Assembly: GCA_025360045.1 (NCBI GenBank)
Contig: JANYCY010000038.1
Location: forward strand, 1-35,357
Origin: Janthinobacterium sp.
Lineage (GTDB): Bacteria > Pseudomonadota > Gammaproteobacteria > Burkholderiales > Chitinibacteraceae
Direction: 5' to 3'
Length of the DNA: 35,357 bases
The position numbers and the translations under genes were made by a program. Every line of letters begins with the position of its first letter. Position 1 is the first letter of the stretch. The notes beneath the pieces are model-generated. The model was not told the origin of the DNA, made no database searches, and saw nothing but the letters and a program-made list of their open reading frames with translations. Below are positions 7,486 through 15,394 of this stretch, one piece after another.

Positions 7486-8126
7486 AGCAAAAAATCATCT
7501 TTATTGCCGCAGCGCTGGTTTTATTGGCGCTGTTTATTGTCGGAACGCTGGCATTTAAAAACAATCAGCAATCTGCCGCTCAAACCAATATACAGGTCAA
7601 TCAAGAAGCCTTAATGCGCATGCATTCGCCCATGATTGGCGCGCAAAATGCCCAAGTGACTATTGTTGAATTTCTTGATCCCGCTTGCGAAGCGTGCGCA
7701 GCGTTTTACCCTTTTGTAAAAGAGCTAATGGCCAAAAATCCGGAGCAAATTCGCCTCGTGATTCGTTACGCGCCCTTGCATCAGGGTGCAGAGCAGGTGA
7801 TTGCCGTGTTAGAAGCCGCGCGTAAACAAGGCAAATACTGGCCCGCACTTGAAACCGTGCTTGCTACGCAAGATCAGTGGGCCAAAAATCATCAAGCGAA
7901 TGTCGATCTTGTTCTGCCGCTGCTCGCGCCACTGGGGCTGGATATGGTGCAATTAAAAACCGATATGCAATCCAGCGGCATTCAAATGCTGATCCAGCAA
8001 GAAATCGCCGATGCCAAAGCACTGGGCGTGAATAAAACACCAAGCTATTTTGTGAATGGCAAGCCATTGCAAAGTTTTGGGTATCAGCAATTGAGTGATT
8101 TAGTCGATGAAGCACTCAACAAGTAA
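7482..8126 (+). CDS. DsbA-family thiol:disulfide oxidoreductase (membrane-anchored, CEAC)
   Basis: The 214-residue protein has one N-terminal membrane segment (residues 5-24) and a periplasmic thioredoxin-fold domain of the DsbA/BdbD (Thioredoxin_4) kind. The active site is Cys69-Glu-Ala-Cys72 and the cis-proline loop is NKTPSYF. It probably inserts or handles disulfides in exported proteins with the coupled DsbB-like protein as its oxidant. The helical insertion between residues 100 and 160 fits the DsbA fold. A rho-independent terminator follows within 20 bp. The pair is a specialised accessory system rather than the housekeeping DsbA, judging from the CEAC motif and the membrane anchor. 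Confidence 0.88.
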   Translation: MKQKIIFIAAALVLLALFIVGTLAFKNNQQSAAQTNIQVNQEALMRMHSPMIGAQNAQVTIVEFLDPACEACAAFYPFVKELMAKNPEQIRLVIRYAPLHQGAEQVIAVLEAARKQGKYWPALETVLATQDQWAKNHQANVDLVLPLLAPLGLDMVQLKTDMQSSGIQMLIQQEIADAKALGVNKTPSYFVNGKPLQSFGYQQLSDLVDEALNK

Positions 8127-8145
8127 GTAAACTGCATCAAGAAAT

Positions 8146-8180
8146 TAGCCCTTATGCTTACGCAGGGGCTATTTTTTTTT
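8146..8180 (+). terminator. Rho-independent terminator after the dsb pair
   Basis: TAGCCC (8146-8151) pairs with GGGCTA (8166-8171), with a 14-base loop and a run of nine T on the plus strand. It lies 19 bp after the dsbA-like stop. Confidence 0.85.
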
Positions 8181-8271
8181 GTGGTTTTTTTGCCGACCAA
8201 ACGGAAATGAGCAACTAGCCTTTCCAATAAAACGAGCTAAAGTAAATAAAAATACAGCTTTGGAGCAGATG

Positions 8272-8709
8272 ATGCTAAAACCACTACAAGAATGGATTTG
8301 CGATTGCTGCGGGAAAACAATTACATCCCCTGATGAAGGCTACGTGATTTGGCAGCACGATAGTAGTCAGCATGATTTTGATTTCAAAATCATTCATAAA
8401 TTTGTGTGCGAGCCGCCATCCTATCCCTCATCGGTGCCACTTATAGATTTCTTAGGCACCAAAGGCAACACCTATTTACTCTCGTTTATTAGCTTAGGCA
8501 AAATCAAAGCACGCGGCCAATACCGCAATTATTGCCATGTGCTTGATTTCGACGAATTCGTCGATCTATATCGCCGCGTGCAAATCCCCTATTACGAAGA
8601 AGCACGCAAAAAATTTAATAACCCGCAATTACTGGCCGATATGGAAGACGCCAGCGAAGTACATCCTTATCAGGAAGATGTGCTGAAGCAGATTATTGAA
8701 AAATATTGA
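8272..8709 (+). CDS. Conserved hypothetical protein with N-terminal CDCCG motif
   Basis: A 145-residue soluble protein that I do not recognise. Near the N-terminus it has WICDCCGKTITSPDEGYVIW, a possible half zinc-knuckle or zinc-ribbon start, with further Cys in KFVCEPP and NYCHVLDF. The rest is acidic and helical. It has no signal peptide or membrane segment. Two ATGs are adjacent (8269 and 8272); GGAG at 8262-8265 is better spaced for the second. It has its own transcription unit after the dsb terminator and faces the LysR gene convergently. Bases 8710-8879 hold nothing recognisable. Confidence 0.7.
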   Translation: MLKPLQEWICDCCGKTITSPDEGYVIWQHDSSQHDFDFKIIHKFVCEPPSYPSSVPLIDFLGTKGNTYLLSFISLGKIKARGQYRNYCHVLDFDEFVDLYRRVQIPYYEEARKKFNNPQLLADMEDASEVHPYQEDVLKQIIEKY

Positions 8710-8879
8710 AGCGCTGCTTTAAAGTTAATTTGCAACCTAAATTAAACACCGAAGCATTTAGAAAATCTGTTGAAATAAAGGGCTACCGCAGCTTAGCAAA
8801 CCACGCTACGCGCTTGATGCATGGGGCGGGCCTAAGTTTCAATATCAAATTCAAGCCCCCCTAAGCCACATCCAGCCCT

Positions 8880-9773
8880 CTAAGCCCCCGCACAAACCTC
8901 AAAAACCACGCCCCTCAGCCAGCGATGCGCAGGGTCGGCCTCCATACGCGGGTGCCATAGCATGGAGATGGTAATTTCTGGGGCGGGGAAAGGCAGGGAG
9001 AAGCGGTACATTCCAGCGCTAAGGGCTTGGGTATGGTGCTCTGGCACGGAGGCAATTAGGTCCGTAGATCGCGCGAGGGCGAGGGCTGCGGAAAAGTCGC
9101 TGACGATGGTGGTGATTGTTCGAGTAAGCCCCAAGGGCTGCAAGGCTTCGTCGATCAGCCCCCTATCCTGCCCGCGCCTTGAAACAAGAATATGTTGATT
9201 AGCGGCAAATAGAGCAGGAGTGATTTCTACTTGGCTGAGCGCGTGCCCCATGCGCACCACGCCGATAAAGTAATCCCTAAACAAGGCTCGGGTGCGCACC
9301 TCGGGGCCGGTGGTTTCGCTGATTACGCCGGTCTCTAAATCAACCGAGCCATCCCGCAGCGAGGCGCTGTCTTTGTTTAGCTTTTGCACAAAACGCAGCC
9401 GCACGCTGGGGGCTTCTGTGCTGATGCGGGCGATGAGCGCGGGGCCAAAGTTCTCTACAAAGCCGTCGCTACTTCTTAAGGTAAATGTTCTGACCAGCTG
9501 CTGAATATCGAGTTGATCGGCGGGGCGGAGCACGGCTTCTACCTCTTGCACTAACTGGCTGACGTGCTCTCGCAGCGCCAGTGCGCGCGGCGTAGGCACA
9601 AGGCCGCGCCCAGCCCTTACCAAAAGTGGATCACCCATCGTTTCCCGCAAACGAGCCAAGGCACGGCTCATTGCCGACGGGCTAAGGCCTAGTCTTTTGG
9701 CCGCTTTAGCCACACTGCCCTCGGCCAGCACGGCATCAAGGGTGATGAGTAAATTAAAGTCTGGAGTCGTCAT
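8880..9773 (-). CDS. LysR-family transcriptional regulator
   Basis: The 297-residue protein has the LysR layout: an N-terminal winged helix-turn-helix (DFNLLITLDAVLAEGSVAKAAKRLGLSPSAMSRALARLRE, about residues 5-45) followed by a substrate-binding domain with FTLRSSDGFVENFGPALIARI and a C-terminal effector fold. It is divergent from the MFS exporter at 10094, the usual arrangement in which the regulator controls the neighbouring gene and itself. The binding site should lie in 9774-10093, but a palindromic repeat occupies much of that gap and no clean T-N11-A site was singled out. No inducer can be inferred. Confidence 0.92.
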   Translation of the reverse strand: MTTPDFNLLITLDAVLAEGSVAKAAKRLGLSPSAMSRALARLRETMGDPLLVRAGRGLVPTPRALALREHVSQLVQEVEAVLRPADQLDIQQLVRTFTLRSSDGFVENFGPALIARISTEAPSVRLRFVQKLNKDSASLRDGSVDLETGVISETTGPEVRTRALFRDYFIGVVRMGHALSQVEITPALFAANQHILVSRRGQDRGLIDEALQPLGLTRTITTIVSDFSAALALARSTDLIASVPEHHTQALSAGMYRFSLPFPAPEITISMLWHPRMEADPAHRWLRGVVFEVCAGA

Positions 9774-9918
9774 CGCTGGATATTAGCCTAATTTGCTATG
9801 GCGTTAAACGCATGAATAAAGTGTACACCACGCGTCTTCCGCCATACCAAACATGGGGCTATCTTGCAGGGAGTGGCTTTTAGCCCTCCGACCCTGTCAA
9901 CTTAATAGGATAACGCTT

Positions 9919-9997
9919 GGTTTTTATAGGGTGTGCAAGTCGTTTTTCTTGCGCACCGGTGCGCAACGACTACGTCGTTGTACACCCTATAAAAACC
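9919..9997. repeat. Short palindromic repeat element, copy 1 (79 bp)
   Basis: Perfect 16-bp inverted ends (GGTTTTTATAGGGTGT and its complement) enclose a core found again at 16039-16111, including GCAAGTCGTTTTTCTTGCGC and ACGACTACGTCGTTGT. Weaker outer arms, TCAACTTA at 9897-9904 and TAAGTTGA at 10016-10023, suggest that the inserted unit may be longer. It occupies much of the 320-bp LysR-MFS divergent region, which holds no gene. Confidence 0.8.
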
Positions 9998-10093
9998 GAT
10001 ACTCCTAGGCAATAGTAAGTTGATGGGATTGAGTTTCGCCCCCCACTACGATAATTCGATGCTTGAACACATGTCTCAGCAAGGAAGCTCATT

Positions 10094-11518
10094 TTGAAAC
10101 CAGCCCCATCTAATCCAGCCATCACGCAAAACGTAGCCTCAACGCGCTGGATACTCGCCAGCCTATCGCTGGCTATTTTGCTATCGTCGCTGGGTACCAG
10201 CATTGCTAATGTGGGCTTGCCGACTTTGGCGCAGGCATTTAATGCATCTTTTCAACAAGTGCAATGGGTAGTGATCGCTTACTTACTGGCAATTACTACC
10301 TTGATTGTAAGCGTCGGCAGGCTAGGCGATCTGCTTGGGCGCAGGCGGCTGCTGATGGCGGGGATTTTGCTGTTTACACTCGCCTCTATCCTGTGCGCCA
10401 GTGCACAAACACTCAATTGGCTGATTGCCGCTCGCGCCGTTCAGGGCTTAGGGGCAGCCATTATGATGAGCTTAGCCATGGCTTTTGTGGGCGAGACGAT
10501 TCCAAAAGAAAAAACCGGCAGCGCCATGGGGCTGCTAGGTAGCATGTCGGCCGTGGGCACGGCGCTGGGGCCATCGTTGGGTGGCGTATTAATTGCAGGT
10601 CTGGGTTGGCAGGCGATTTTTTTGATTAATATTCCGCTCGGCATTCTGGCTTTTGTGCTGGTGCAGCGCCATTTGCCACTTGATCGGCCTGCTGCCCAGC
10701 GCCCGCGCTTTGATCTCCCTGGCACATGTTTGCTCGCCTTCACACTGGCGGCATATGCGCTGGCCATGACCATGGGACGGGGGCATTTTGGACTACTAAA
10801 TGTGGCTTTATTATTGGCTGCGATTTGCGGAATCGGCCTGTTTATCCTCGCCGAAAAAAAGACCGCCTCCCCATTGATCCGCTTGGATTTATTACAAAAC
10901 TCCGCCGCAGGGCTTGCCATGAGTGCGCTGGTAGCCACCGTGATCATGGCAACGCTGGTAGTAGGGCCATTTTACCTATCCCGCGCATTTGGGCTAAGCA
11001 CGGCAGATATCGGGCTGGCGCTCTCTATCGGCCCCATCGCCGCCGCATTAACAGGGATTCCTGCCGGCAAAATCACCGATCATTTGGGTGCGCAAGCCTC
11101 TACTCTGATCGGGCTGGCTGGCATGGCGAGCGGCTCTTTCTTGCTGAGCCTCATGCCAATTTCATTTGGGCTAGCTGGCTATATCGCCCCCATCGTACTC
11201 ATCACGAGCAGCTACGCCCTGTTCCAAACCGCGAACAATACCGCCGTAATGGGTGAGATTAGCAAGGATCAACGCGGCCTTGTTTCTGGCCTGCTCAATC
11301 TGAGCCGTAACCTTGGCCTAATCACCGGCGCATCCCTGATGGGCGCAATTTTTGCACTGGCGGCCGGCACAAACACCCTTAACACCGCCAGCCCTACAGC
11401 GGTAACTCACGGCCTAAAAATCACCTTTGCTCTTGCTACAGGGCTGATTTTACTAGCGATTGTTATTGCATTTAAGGCTTATCGCATACAACAACCGCTG
11501 TTAAGCCGAAAAGCTTAG
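10094..11518 (+). CDS. MFS transporter, DHA2 (EmrB/QacA-like) drug exporter
   Basis: The 474-residue protein has about 14 membrane helices. It has the DHA2 hallmarks of an early NVGLPTLAQAF segment, the motif-A loop GRLGDLLGRRRLL after helix 2, RAVQGLGAAIM, and the antiporter motif C region GTALGPSLGGVL. It is a proton-driven exporter in the inner membrane; the substrate is unknown, probably a toxic organic compound. The start is a TTG at 10094 with AAGGAAG well placed upstream. It is divergent from the LysR gene, which is the likely regulator. A hairpin lacking a T-run follows the stop. Confidence 0.92.
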   Translation: MKPAPSNPAITQNVASTRWILASLSLAILLSSLGTSIANVGLPTLAQAFNASFQQVQWVVIAYLLAITTLIVSVGRLGDLLGRRRLLMAGILLFTLASILCASAQTLNWLIAARAVQGLGAAIMMSLAMAFVGETIPKEKTGSAMGLLGSMSAVGTALGPSLGGVLIAGLGWQAIFLINIPLGILAFVLVQRHLPLDRPAAQRPRFDLPGTCLLAFTLAAYALAMTMGRGHFGLLNVALLLAAICGIGLFILAEKKTASPLIRLDLLQNSAAGLAMSALVATVIMATLVVGPFYLSRAFGLSTADIGLALSIGPIAAALTGIPAGKITDHLGAQASTLIGLAGMASGSFLLSLMPISFGLAGYIAPIVLITSSYALFQTANNTAVMGEISKDQRGLVSGLLNLSRNLGLITGASLMGAIFALAAGTNTLNTASPTAVTHGLKITFALATGLILLAIVIAFKAYRIQQPLLSRKA

Positions 11519-11558
11519 GGCGCAATAAGTCTGAGGCTTTATCCAGACGCATTGCGCC
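11519..11558 (+). terminator. Strong hairpin after the MFS gene (T-run absent)
   Basis: GGCGCAAT...ATTGCGCC with an inner GTCTG...CAGAC stem forms a long, nearly perfect hairpin directly after the MFS stop codon. There is no U-tract, so it may act as an mRNA 3' stabiliser or a weak terminator. Confidence 0.5.
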
Positions 11559-11581
11559 GTGTATTCACCGCCCAGATGCAT

Positions 11582-11803
11582 AAGTATCTACACAATTCCT
11601 GTAGAAGAAAAGGTCATCGTAGGGTGGGTTAGGCCGCTCTTGATGCTTATTAGTGCGTTGATCTATTTCGGCCGTAACCCACCATGACACTGCGCTGCGG
11701 TGGGTTACGGCCAAGATACGGCAGCGCCCATATTTAATACATTTTCTGGCCTAACCCACCCTACGGATACGTTCCTTGTTCATTTCAACTTGTGTAGATA
11801 CTT
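11582..11803. repeat. 222-bp MITE-like element with nested inverted repeats
   Basis: Terminal 14-bp perfect inverted repeats (AAGTATCTACACAA at 11582-11595 and its complement at 11790-11803) enclose an 18-bp perfect inverted pair (CGTAGGGTGGGTTAGGCC at 11618-11635; complement at 11748-11765). These in turn enclose a 14-bp pair (GGCCGTAACCCACC at 11670-11683; complement at 11699-11712). No protein is encoded. It fills most of the gene-free gap between the MFS and multicopper oxidase genes (11519-11903). Confidence 0.8.
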
Positions 11804-11903
11804 TTGCCCCATATGGCACAATGCAGCCAAGCAAAAACCGCTTGGCTTTATATAGCCCCCTACGAACTAATTTTTCTTAAGTTGGCAGACTGGGGCCTCC
11901 CCC

Positions 11904-13403
11904 TTACTTCACCAACACCTGCCCCATCATCCCCTGCCCTTCATGCTCCAGAATATGGCAGTGAAACATGCGCAGGCCTGGGTGTTTCTGGGTAATCAAA
12001 ATTCGGGCGCTTTGGTAGGGTTTTAGGTTGAAAGTGTCTTTATAGGCTCGCCACGGCGCAGGCGTTGTTTTGCCTTTGAGCGTGGTGTCCAACACCTCAA
12101 ACTGCGTGCCGTGAATATGAAAAGGATGATCCATGTGCGAATCATTCACGATTTCCCAAAGCTCGGTGTCGCCAAGGCGGCTCTTCAAATCCACCCGCTG
12201 CATATCGTAGCTTTTGCCATTCACTAAAAATTGCATGCTGTGCTGGCTACCTTCCATGCTCATGATTTCGCTAAATACCACGCGTTTTTTGGCTACGGGT
12301 TTGATCTTTGGCGGCAAGGTGCGTAAGCGCTCTGGCAGTTTAGCAACGCTATCTTTAGTGAATTGAATACTTGCCAGCTTGATATCTTGCTCAGGCGCTA
12401 CCTTGCCCATTTTGCTTCTGTCGTAACTCAATGCCATCAAGCTAACAGAGCCAGCTGGCCCTGCGACTATCCATTCGGCTCGCTCGCCCGGTGCAAGTAG
12501 CAGCTCACTCACTTCTTGTGCCCGTTCTAGCAGACCACCATCGCTACCCACTAGGATGATTTTTCTGCTAGGAATAGCAAGCCGTAAGTAACGAGCGCTG
12601 CAGGCGTTCCAGATGCGCCAGCGCTGCGCTTCACCCACAGTAATCACCGGCTCTCTCTGGCCGTTGACCAAGACAAACTGCCCTTCGCGACCATTCATCC
12701 AGTCGTTCATATTATTGTCTGGAATACTGGCGTCGCTAGCCAAGCGCAAATCAGAAATCACCAGATGCTGCTCAGGCAGATGCCCCAACACATCGTTTTT
12801 AGCCCGCACAATAAAGAGACCCGCTAAGCCGCGATACACCTGCTCGGGCGTGTCACCATGCGGGTGCGGGTGATACCAGTACGTGCCCGCCGATCCTAGC
12901 GGTAGGGTAAAGCGATAAAGCCGCTCTCCCCCCGCTGGCACGGCATCTTGCGGGTTGCCATCTTGGTCGCTGGGCACAGGCATGCCGTGCCAATGCACGG
13001 TTGAAGCCTGCGCTAGCTTATTCACAAAGCGAATTTCTACCGTATCGCCTTCAAAAGCCTCGATCAACGGGCCTGGAATGTCGCGGTTATACGCCCAGAC
13101 TACGGTTTTTTTGCCCGGTATCAGCTCTGCTTCAAATGGCTCGGCAGTGATGGTTGCAGCAACCACGGCAGATTTAGGGCTGAGATTAGGCAGCCGAAAC
13201 AAAATAGCGTGCGGATTACCGGCAGGCAGCGCCTCAATCGGCATCAAGCTGATATTTTCTGCTGCCATTTTAAGTGGCATGGCGGAAGTGCCAGAGGCGT
13301 GCCCAGCGTGTTCGCCATGATTCATCGCCGCCCAAAGTGGATTTGAGGCCAAAGCCAAACCGGCCGAACCTAAAGCTGTGTGTAAGAAGTGTCTGCGATT
13401 CAT
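11904..13403 (-). CDS. Tat-exported multicopper oxidase
   Basis: The 499-residue protein opens with a twin-arginine signal (NRRHFLHTALG, cleaved after a hydrophobic stretch near residue 25) and has three cupredoxin domains. All four copper-binding clusters are visible: HWHG, YWYHPHPHG, HPFHIHGTQF, and the type-1 cluster MFHCHILEHEGQGMMG. Such periplasmic oxidases couple Cu(I) or other substrate oxidation to reduction of oxygen and serve in copper tolerance. It ends a minus-strand operon 12 bp after the DUF411 gene. It resembles the CueO/CumA/FtsP superfamily without an obvious Met-rich CueO insert, so the exact subfamily is left open. Confidence 0.93.
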   Translation of the reverse strand: MNRRHFLHTALGSAGLALASNPLWAAMNHGEHAGHASGTSAMPLKMAAENISLMPIEALPAGNPHAILFRLPNLSPKSAVVAATITAEPFEAELIPGKKTVVWAYNRDIPGPLIEAFEGDTVEIRFVNKLAQASTVHWHGMPVPSDQDGNPQDAVPAGGERLYRFTLPLGSAGTYWYHPHPHGDTPEQVYRGLAGLFIVRAKNDVLGHLPEQHLVISDLRLASDASIPDNNMNDWMNGREGQFVLVNGQREPVITVGEAQRWRIWNACSARYLRLAIPSRKIILVGSDGGLLERAQEVSELLLAPGERAEWIVAGPAGSVSLMALSYDRSKMGKVAPEQDIKLASIQFTKDSVAKLPERLRTLPPKIKPVAKKRVVFSEIMSMEGSQHSMQFLVNGKSYDMQRVDLKSRLGDTELWEIVNDSHMDHPFHIHGTQFEVLDTTLKGKTTPAPWRAYKDTFNLKPYQSARILITQKHPGLRMFHCHILEHEGQGMMGQVLVK

Positions 13404-13415
13404 GATGCTTAGCCC

Positions 13416-13838
13416 TTATTCAACAGAAAATAGCTTAGGCTCGGCAGCATTGCCTAGCTGATAAATTTTTAAAGTGCCTTTAATTTCTGGCCCCATTCCA
13501 GGGGAGTTTTGCGGCATACCCGGCGCGCTAATCCCTGCAATGGCGGGCTTTTCACGTAGCAATTTTTGAATCGCCGCCACCGGCACATGGCCTTCTACCG
13601 TGTAATTACCAATACGAGTGGTGTGGCAGCTGGCCAGATTGGACGAGCCATATTGCTTTTTAATTGTGGACATATCGTTGCTATTGATAGCGTTGACTTT
13701 AAAGCCATTTTTTTCCAGATATTTCACATATTCTTCGCAGCAACCGCAAGTCGGGCTTTTATACAAAGTCGCGTTAATCGCCGCCAGCGCAGGCTGGGCC
13801 AATAAAGTTAATACAAGAATAGAAAGTAATTTTTTCAT
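13416..13838 (-). CDS. DUF411 periplasmic metal-binding protein
   Basis: The 140-residue exported protein has a signal peptide (MKKLLSILVLTLLAQPALA) and then the DUF411 signature: TLYKSPTCGCCEEYVKYLEKNGF, CHTTRIGNYTVEGHVPVAAIQKLL and GISAPGMPQNSPGM. DUF411 proteins occur in copper and silver resistance loci, and CGCC plus Met/His residues suit Cu(I) binding. The start at 13838 is chosen because the signal peptide begins there; the longer open frame adds a non-signal leader. It lies between the small Cys-rich secreted protein and the multicopper oxidase on the same strand, which supports a copper role. Confidence 0.9.
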   Translation of the reverse strand: MKKLLSILVLTLLAQPALAAINATLYKSPTCGCCEEYVKYLEKNGFKVNAINSNDMSTIKKQYGSSNLASCHTTRIGNYTVEGHVPVAAIQKLLREKPAIAGISAPGMPQNSPGMGPEIKGTLKIYQLGNAAEPKLFSVE

Positions 13839-13915
13839 GACGGTTTCACCCATAAGCCAGCCAGCCGCAAGCGGCCTGCAAGGCAGATTATAAAAAGAAA
13901 GCAATAAATCAGCGG

Positions 13916-14230
13916 TCAAGCCAATCTGGGCGGCTTATCAGGTGATTCGAGCAGGGGATCAGGCAGGTGCAGCTCAGCCACGGCATTAAATACCGGCTGC
14001 AATAAAATAGGAGGGACTAAACTAAAAGCCACGGGAAAGCCTGTGTAATGACTCATGCAAGATTGCAGGCAATCAACCATTAACAACGATTGATCCATCT
14101 GGCATTTTTCAGCGGCAGGCATCTGCATCATGTGGCAAGCCTTGCTGGGCGCAGGCGCAACCCAAGCCGCCATGGCCGTATTCAAGGCCAAGACTGACAC
14201 CAGCAAAAAGAAAAGCCACACTTTTTTCAT
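13916..14230 (-). CDS. Small secreted Cys/Met/His-rich protein, probable copper-responsive (CopL/DUF2946-like)
   Basis: The 104-residue protein starts with MKKVWLFFLLVSVLALNTAMA, a clear signal peptide. The mature part is rich in possible Cu(I) ligands: CHMMQM, KCQM, DCLQSCMSHY. It ends with a proline-rich PDKPPRLA tail. This layout resembles the small CopL/DUF2946-type proteins found before copper oxidases, but the match is by general appearance only. The start at 14230 is preferred to 14281 because it gives the signal peptide at the N-terminus. It is the first gene of the copper operon, with 77 bp to DUF411. Confidence 0.7.
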   Translation of the reverse strand: MKKVWLFFLLVSVLALNTAMAAWVAPAPSKACHMMQMPAAEKCQMDQSLLMVDCLQSCMSHYTGFPVAFSLVPPILLQPVFNAVAELHLPDPLLESPDKPPRLA

Positions 14231-14322
14231 AGAATTGATTGTATCACTGCAAGATTTGATAGCTAGTTTTAAAAGTAACACTGAGCTTACATTAAAAACA
14301 AACCAGCAAGACCGGATGGGCT

Positions 14323-14925
14323 TCAGCGAATTTCAGCGCTTTCCACTCGGAACAACTCACAAGCACCCGCGCCAGTATCATCACGCGTCAGCGAAGACTG
14401 CCAACGCCAGCCATCGGGCGCATTCACTTCGACAAGCTTGCCGCGCAAACGAATGATTTGACCTGGCCTGACCGTTTTCAATGTTGTTTCAATCTGAGCA
14501 TTCGCCGGAATCATATGCATATTAGCGCTATGGCTGGCGATTTCCTCAGGCGGGCGGGGCGGCTGATTTTCCCAACGATAAAAGTAGAAACGATTGCTCT
14601 GAGAAATACTTAAAGCAGACAAGACTTCAGAATCGGACATCGCCCCCCACCCCAAAGCCAAATCGATTGGGGACAAATCAGCTTCGCGACCACTGGAGTA
14701 CATTTCTTTAGCCAATACACGGGCTTCAATATCAAAATCCGCTAAAGCTTTGATCGTGTAATTATCTTTCTGCCAAACCTCATCACGATCAAGCCTGCTT
14801 TGCACGGGGTCTCCCTGCACCAAAACGCCATTGGCCTGATGAATCGGCTTCTGTGCGCGATGTTGGCATTGATACCAAGCTCCCAATACCACCACAACAA
14901 CAAAAAACCAACGCCAAGAAAACAT
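14323..14925 (-). CDS. Conserved membrane-anchored hypothetical protein
   Basis: The 200-residue protein has an N-terminal membrane anchor (residues 4-20) and a periplasmic domain. Recognisable but unnamed features are LSPIDLALGWGAMSD, ISQSNRFYFYRW, SANMHMIPAN and the C-terminal SSLTRDDTGAGACELFRVE. Similar proteins are widespread in proteobacteria without an assigned function as far as I recall. The motif GQIIRLRGKLVEV suggests a small beta-barrel of the OB kind. It lies upstream of and co-directional with the copper operon (92 bp gap), but nothing ties it to copper. It is divergent from the next plus-strand gene. Confidence 0.75.
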   Translation of the reverse strand: MFSWRWFFVVVVVLGAWYQCQHRAQKPIHQANGVLVQGDPVQSRLDRDEVWQKDNYTIKALADFDIEARVLAKEMYSSGREADLSPIDLALGWGAMSDSEVLSALSISQSNRFYFYRWENQPPRPPEEIASHSANMHMIPANAQIETTLKTVRPGQIIRLRGKLVEVNAPDGWRWQSSLTRDDTGAGACELFRVESAEIR

Positions 14926-14993
14926 ATGTGTTCCATTTAAAATAGAGCCGTCATCATAGCAAAACCATTATCTATCGATACAAATTACATACT

Positions 14994-15053
14994 TTGAATT
15001 GCAATTTGAAATGCCAGCCCTTCGTGAAATAACGCTTCAAACTGCAATTCGAA
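14994..15053. promoter_or_regulatory. Inverted repeat around the putative start of the 15011 ORF
   Basis: TTGAATTGCAATTTGAA (14994-15010) and TTCAAACTGCAATTCGAA (15036-15053) are inverted copies with few differences, and each is itself near-palindromic. They bracket the proposed ATG at 15011, so they may be an operator pair, or the start may lie further downstream. The divergent gene's start is 70 bp away. Confidence 0.4.
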
Positions 15054-15370
15054 CTGCGCAATATCTCCGTATTGCAGATTGCCTTGTTCGCCCAGAGCGA
15101 CGATCTCATTTTATTGAAATGCAAAAAACAGTGTGGCAAACAGGGATGGCGGCCAGCATGCTGGCAGGTGCTTTTTGGCAAGACAACTCGCGCTTTCTTG
15201 TCACCACACTTTGGGCCAGTAAAGCAGCGCATCAAGAATATATAGATACGCAATTCCCTCTTTTACAAAAATTAGCCTGTCCTGAAAATGATCTCAGCGC
15301 AGGCGTGCATCTGCCACTTGTTCCAAAATGGACAGTGATTGCTAAATCCGAAGGTGCAGCAATCAAGTAA
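15011..15370 (+). CDS. Small protein, possible ABM/DUF4937-like domain
   Basis: The protein is up to 119 residues, soluble, with a core (RIADCLVRPERRSHFIEMQKTVW, then GMLAGAFWQ-like, RFLVTTLWASKAAHQEY, FPLLQKLA) that reads like a dimeric alpha-beta barrel of the antibiotic-biosynthesis-monooxygenase-like/DUF4937 type. Such proteins are small ligand-binding or enzyme-like folds; no function can be given. The start is doubtful: no Shine-Dalgarno is seen before the ATG at 15011, and the first 25 residues look unlike the domain. It is followed after 24 bp by the GST gene and is probably co-transcribed with it. Confidence 0.6.
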   Translation: MPALREITLQTAIRTAQYLRIADCLVRPERRSHFIEMQKTVWQTGMAASMLAGAFWQDNSRFLVTTLWASKAAHQEYIDTQFPLLQKLACPENDLSAGVHLPLVPKWTVIAKSEGAAIK

Positions 15371-15394
15371 TACCTCCTTAAACAAAAGGCTTAT

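Noticed and set aside
10441-10947. Long minus-strand open frame of 168 codons
   Set aside because: It lies fully inside the MFS transporter gene on the other strand, has a composition biased by that gene and shows no domain.
10726-11256. Plus-strand 176-codon frame
   Set aside because: It is another-frame shadow of the MFS gene; the in-frame transporter has clear motifs across the same bases.
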